Shown: in pieces, positions 59,702-64,000 of the stretch | Layout of the letters: every line of letters begins with the position of its first letter | How positions within the stretch are numbered: position 1 is the stretch's first letter | Source of the DNA: Thamnaconus septentrionalis | Lineage: Eukaryota > Chordata > Actinopteri > Tetraodontiformes > Monacanthidae | Direction: 5' to 3' | NCBI GenBank assembly: GCA_009823395.1 | Contig: CM020514.1 | Coordinates: 10,292,966 to 10,356,965 of the forward strand | DNA length: 64,000 bases | Made by a program: the position numbers and the translations under genes | Notes under the pieces: generated by a model | What the model saw: the letters and a program-made list of their open reading frames with translations, nothing else | Database searches by the model: none | What the model was told of the DNA's origin: nothing

Positions 59702-61579
59702 CGAGCGTCAGCGCCCGACACAGACAAACATACAGTCCTGAGCAGGTACAGTACGCACAGGATGAACCCTCAGTGTGTATTAACAAACATGACCCAGCGA
59801 CCACCACATTGGTTTTGTGTCTGTAGGAGAAGCCCGCTCCGCCCCGCCCCCTCCCGTCCCTCTGCCTTCAGCCCCTCCACCCACTACACGTGTGCACATA
59901 GGCACATTCTCATGCCCAAAAAAAAAAAAAAAAAAAGAAGGGGGGAGAAAGAAATGTTTTTAAATATTCAAACTCTCCTCTGCGTTGGATGAAGAAGTCA
60001 GAGAGTCAGCAGAGACGGGCTGGCGGGAGAGACAGAAGCGCCTTTCCTATACAATCAAGTTTGAAGTCTTTGGTTAAAGTTGGTACCACAGGAGAGCAGG
60101 AGAGGGCGCTGTGACAGGGCACCGCCATGTGTGTGTATTGGAGGGGGGGACTTACAGTAAACCCCAGTCAGAGGGGACATCACCAATAAAAGAAAAAAAA
60201 AAGAAACAAAAAGGATTGTCAAACTTAAAGTGTTCAAATAAGTGGGGGCGGGGGGCGGGGAGTAACAGGTGTCAGCAAAACAACATTTATCAACAATAAC
60301 TCGTGTCTCCATAAAAACAGCAAATCATTCGTTCTGAAATAAATCAGTGTGCAGCGTAAATATACAAACGGTGACAGAAGAAGAAAAAAAATAACAGCAG
60401 ACATTCATTGGCAGTGGTGTGTGGTGCTTCCCCCTGGTGGTGGCACGGTGCACAGCCCTTCTCACAGGGTTGCAGGTCTTCTCCACAGACACAAATTTAG
60501 TATTTATTTAGTATTTCATTTTTTGTCTATTTTTTGTTTTTGTAGGTTTTTTGTAGTTTTTTTTTTTTTTTTAACTTTTGAGTAGATTAAAGCAGTTTTT
60601 CACTCAGTCTCCTGTTAGAAATGAGGTATACAACAACTCTGGCCTGACTGGTGCTGTGCACTCCCTCCTCCTCGTCAAAACAACCAGCAAACCAGCGGCG
60701 TGGTGGGCCGCCGGTTCTGCCACCTGATCCACGGCAAAAAAAAAACCACGAGAACTATCCAATGTCGAGACGATGACCGAAGACCGGTCGGTGCGGTTCT
60801 AACCCTAACCCGGCTCGCTTCAGAGGCTTCAGTTTTATCAGTAGAGAGCCCTATTCCGGACAAAACCCCAAAGTAACTCCTCAACATTTCTTCAATTAAA
60901 AAAAAAACATATAAACATCCCAAACACATCTGCTGGAAGATGGATAAAGAAATGCACCATAGCGGTTTGCAGACGGCCCCTCTCGCTTTCCTCTGTTTAA
61001 TCTCACGCACATTCACCAGAATCTGCTGGAATTGTTAGTAAAGCTTTTCTCACAGGTATCGCCCACCTGCTGGGAGTCACACCGAACAGAAAACCCCCCG
61101 AAAAAGCAAAAAAAAATAAAATAAAAAGGTAGCAACATGAACACGCCACCCCACCCCAAAAAATGCCCAAAATACACTGCACTGTTTCGACCAGAACAAC
61201 GCACCGCGTGAGCTCGCACAGCTTTCGCACCCAAAAGCGACATTGCTACAATGCTCATGTCTTCTACACAACAATAAGGCATAAAATGATAATGTTAATC
61301 TTCTCTGTCAAACTAAGAAAGCCAGTGATCTTGCCCTCTCTCTCTCGCACTATAAAAAAAACACTTAAAGGCATAAAGTAAATATATATTTATATATATA
61401 AAATAATGAGAAAAAAAAGAATCAAAATGATTGTTAAAGACAGCACAGCAAATAAAGTCCACAAAGACTCCAGAGACCGAAAAACGAAACACAAAAATCC
61501 TAAGACTAAGATCAGATAGTGGAGGGTGAGGAGAGCCTGAAAGCCCCACCTGTCCAGAAAAAGCTTGCTCTCACATATG

Positions 61580-61601
61580 CGCACGCACACGCGCACGCAC
61601 A

Positions 61602-61650
<49 letters not shown>
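61580..61650. repeat. CA/CG compound microsatellite
   Basis: Imperfect GCACAC units followed by about 22 perfect CA units. Confidence 0.95.
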
Positions 61651-61652
<2 letters not shown>

Positions 61653-62625
61653 CCTTGAGGCACAAGCTCAGATTTTATCTCCGATTCTTTTTTTTTTGCA
61701 GGGGGGTGTAGACCATTGAAAAAAATCAAAAGGTTTTTGCAGTAACAACTTAAAAAAAAAAGAATCATTTTGAGGGTTTTTTTTGGAATAAGCGTGAACA
61801 ACTACATTCAGTCTTGATAACATACCGGTTCAAATATAAAATATGAATATTTTACACGTGTTCATATATATATTTATACGTATAGAATTAAGAAAAAGGG
61901 TCTTTTTTTTCTAATTCTTTCCTCAGATAAATATTTCAGTAACATCCTACGGTGCCAACGGGCAACTGGTTCAACTTGTGAGCACATGTTCAGCGTTTAA
62001 GTAACTCATTTAAACATATAAAGGAAACATAAAAAAAAAAAAAAAAAAAAAGAAAGAAACAGCACTGGAACAGGACAGAGTCCTCGAGGGGAAACCAGCA
62101 ACGTGAGCAGCCAGCCAGTCGCCCGCCTAGCTGCAAAGAGAAGGCTTTTTTTAAACTTTTTTTTTTTCACTTTGGCAATAAAAAGGAGCTCAAAAATAAC
62201 CTGGAAATACCCCAAAAACTAGTAGTACTTAGAAAAAAGCAGTAGTAGGTTGTCTTCTAGGTACGGTTCCTCTATGGTTCATCAGTTATACATTCGACAC
62301 TGTTCTCTACACAGAAATGTATGTGAACCTTCTGTTGTAAGTGCTGCTGAGGTATATTCAGTGAAAAATAAATCCACACCGGAAAAAGAAGCGACGCCAG
62401 AGGGCAACGTGGACGAGCCTCGCTGTTTTGTTTGAAGTCCGTGATAACTTTGCCATGTTGTTGTTGTTGTTGTTGTTGGAAGAAACAGAGCAGAAGCTTC
62501 TTTTCTGCATCTTTTCTTAAAGATGCGTCGGGCGCACCGTTTTTCAAACGCGCCGGTTCAGAATAACGCCACGGAGGTGTCCTCCATAGTCATAACGATC
62601 AGATTTATGCATTTACATGCGTGAG

Positions 62626-62674
62626 CCCCCGACCACCCCCAACCTCACCCCCAACCCCACCCCCCTCGTCCCCA
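62626..62674 (-). other. G-quadruplex motif on the minus strand
   Basis: The plus strand has several runs of four to six C separated by two to four bases, so a minus-strand RNA would carry matching G-runs. It sits in the presumed long 3' UTR. Confidence 0.5.
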
Positions 62675-63072
62675 GAGGGAGGGTTTGAACTACAGAACCT
62701 GGTTTTTCTCTTTTTTTAAATTTTTACAGGCAGTAGTCGTAAAGCTATAGAGCGGAGAGTGCAGGCCTCTCAACGGCCCGACTGAGCTTGTTAAAGCCGA
62801 GTTCCTGCTATCTTTCACCGCCCCCACCAGCGCCCAATAACGGGAATATTGGGTACTGCCCCGCATGGCCGGAGGAGGGAAATAAATTTTAATCAGCAGT
62901 GTAAAGAGTAGCAACTACCGAGGGAGGAGAAGGAAAAAAAACACTTTGGTTCAAGCTGTTGTTTTATGGCTGAGTATTAGTACAAAACCAAAAAACAGAA
63001 ACTTTCCACTATGCTTCAGAAAAGTGAAAAACTGCTACCGAAACGGAGTGGGGTGGGGTCGGGGTCAGGGAT

Positions 63073-63089
63073 ACGACGACGACGACGAC
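63073..63089. repeat. ACG/GAC trinucleotide repeat
   Basis: Five to six units of ACG. No flanking coding frame is recognised. Confidence 0.85.
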
Positions 63090-64000
63090 AATGAGCCATC
63101 ACATGACTCAAAGAAAACTGGGATCAGATGTTGGGACGAAACCCCAGAGATTGAAACAATAATCATAATAATAATGATGACTTTCCTGCCCCAACTGACC
63201 AGTCCCTCTCTGATTGGTCGGTTGTGCTGTCAATTTAAAAAAGAAAAGAAAAAAAAAGTCTTTGTCAAATCCAAAAAAAAAAAGGTCATCTTTGGAAAAT
63301 GATCATCAAAATATTGCATTTGTATATTCTGTCGACGATGATGAGAGAATCTGCACTCATAAATATTTCAACTAGGCTACGCTACACCAACGACACACAG
63401 CAAATATTTTAACAAGTATTTTTGGTTTATCTTAAAGTACATAAGCCAGTCCAAACGACTGCAGACGAATAAAAAGAGAGACAGAATTTCATTCCTTTCT
63501 AAACAGGCAGACTGCAGCGCATCAATCCAGTTTTTTTTTTTTGGTACAGATACTGTGCACAAGTAGATACGACGGTACTATTCATAAAGAAAAAACCCGG
63601 AAACAAAAAACACAATATAATAATAAATCACCATCAAGCTCACGCCACCGTCCGTCCGACGAGTGACTGAGCCCCTCTGGGTCCAGACGTAATATACAGT
63701 TTTCCACTGGACCACCATTCAAAACAAGCCATCCGCCATCAGACACGGGACTGCACGGCTGCAGTTGGTTTTAAAGCTGTCATTTCAATGTTTCAGGTCA
63801 TCAATATCCACCACCTACGGCATCATTTTTACAAAAGCTCTGCGGCACCACAGCGCCACCATCAGTGTTTTCCAGAAAGAGAGATCCAGAGAGACAAGAC
63901 CGGTCCCTCCGACTCTTAAAGCAATGATAACCTTTATATCGGCCACTTATTACTCGTTGTTTTTTTTAAAGCCTTGTAACCACGATTACAAAATTGATAG

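Larger units (their letters stand above)
58371..64000 (-). other. Candidate very long minus-strand 3' UTR
   Basis: The 5.6 kb to the right edge have no coding exon and no recognisable transposon, but carry many A and T homopolymers, AU-rich words, C- and G-runs, a CA repeat and a GAC repeat, a texture typical of long vertebrate 3' UTRs. On the minus strand an ATTAAA (TTTAAT on plus near 58385) stands where the texture begins and could be the terminal polyadenylation signal. The coding part would lie beyond 64000. Identity unknown; strand and boundaries are inference. Confidence 0.3.

Overview
The window reads as nuclear genomic DNA of a ray-finned (teleost) fish. The coding exons match vertebrate protein families, the introns within genes are short (about 80 to 600 bases), and CA/GT microsatellites are frequent. 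Fragments of hAT-like and Tc1-like DNA transposons and a LINE-type 3' tail lie between genes. Only about 4 per cent of the window is recognisable coding sequence. There are no bacterial-type operons, CRISPR arrays or convincing tRNA/rRNA genes.

Layout, left to right. (1) 1-6.5 kb: no identified gene. It holds a degenerate telomere-like C-rich repeat, a CpG-rich stretch, one orphan exon-like segment near 2.5 kb and a LINE-type tail near 4.6 kb. (2) 6.55-9.16 kb, minus strand: a complete six-exon ribulose-5-phosphate 3-epimerase gene (rpe, 228 codons) with a palindromic element in its first intron. CTCF-like motifs lie on both sides of it. (3) 9.2-37.3 kb: a gene-poor stretch with microsatellites, MITE-like elements, a pyrimidine-rich minisatellite and patches that look like conserved non-coding sequence. 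(4) 37.35-38.49 kb, minus strand: the single coding exon of an atypical chemokine receptor 3 (ackr3/cxcr7) gene, with a nested hAT-plus-Tc1 insertion just upstream of its splice acceptor. (5) 39-53.7 kb: a second gene-poor stretch, containing a hAT derivative that keeps a BED-finger remnant. (6) 53.8-56.24 kb, minus strand: two tandem NAD(P)H:quinone oxidoreductase (NQO1-family) units. The upstream unit has a TATA promoter and a tiny first coding exon. The downstream unit has neither. (7) 58.4-64 kb: no coding exon. The base composition and many homopolymers suggest a very long minus-strand 3' UTR whose coding part lies beyond the right edge.

The genes do not form one pathway: rpe is pentose-phosphate metabolism, ackr3 is a CXCL12 scavenger receptor, and the nqo pair is two-electron quinone reduction. 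The most interesting observation is the nqo pair. The upstream unit's last exon carries a GTGAGT donor in phase 1. It faces, 123 bases away, the phase-1 acceptor of the promoterless downstream unit. A single 451-residue two-domain quinone reductase could therefore be produced in frame. All exon coordinates were derived by hand from splice signals, reading phase and family homology.
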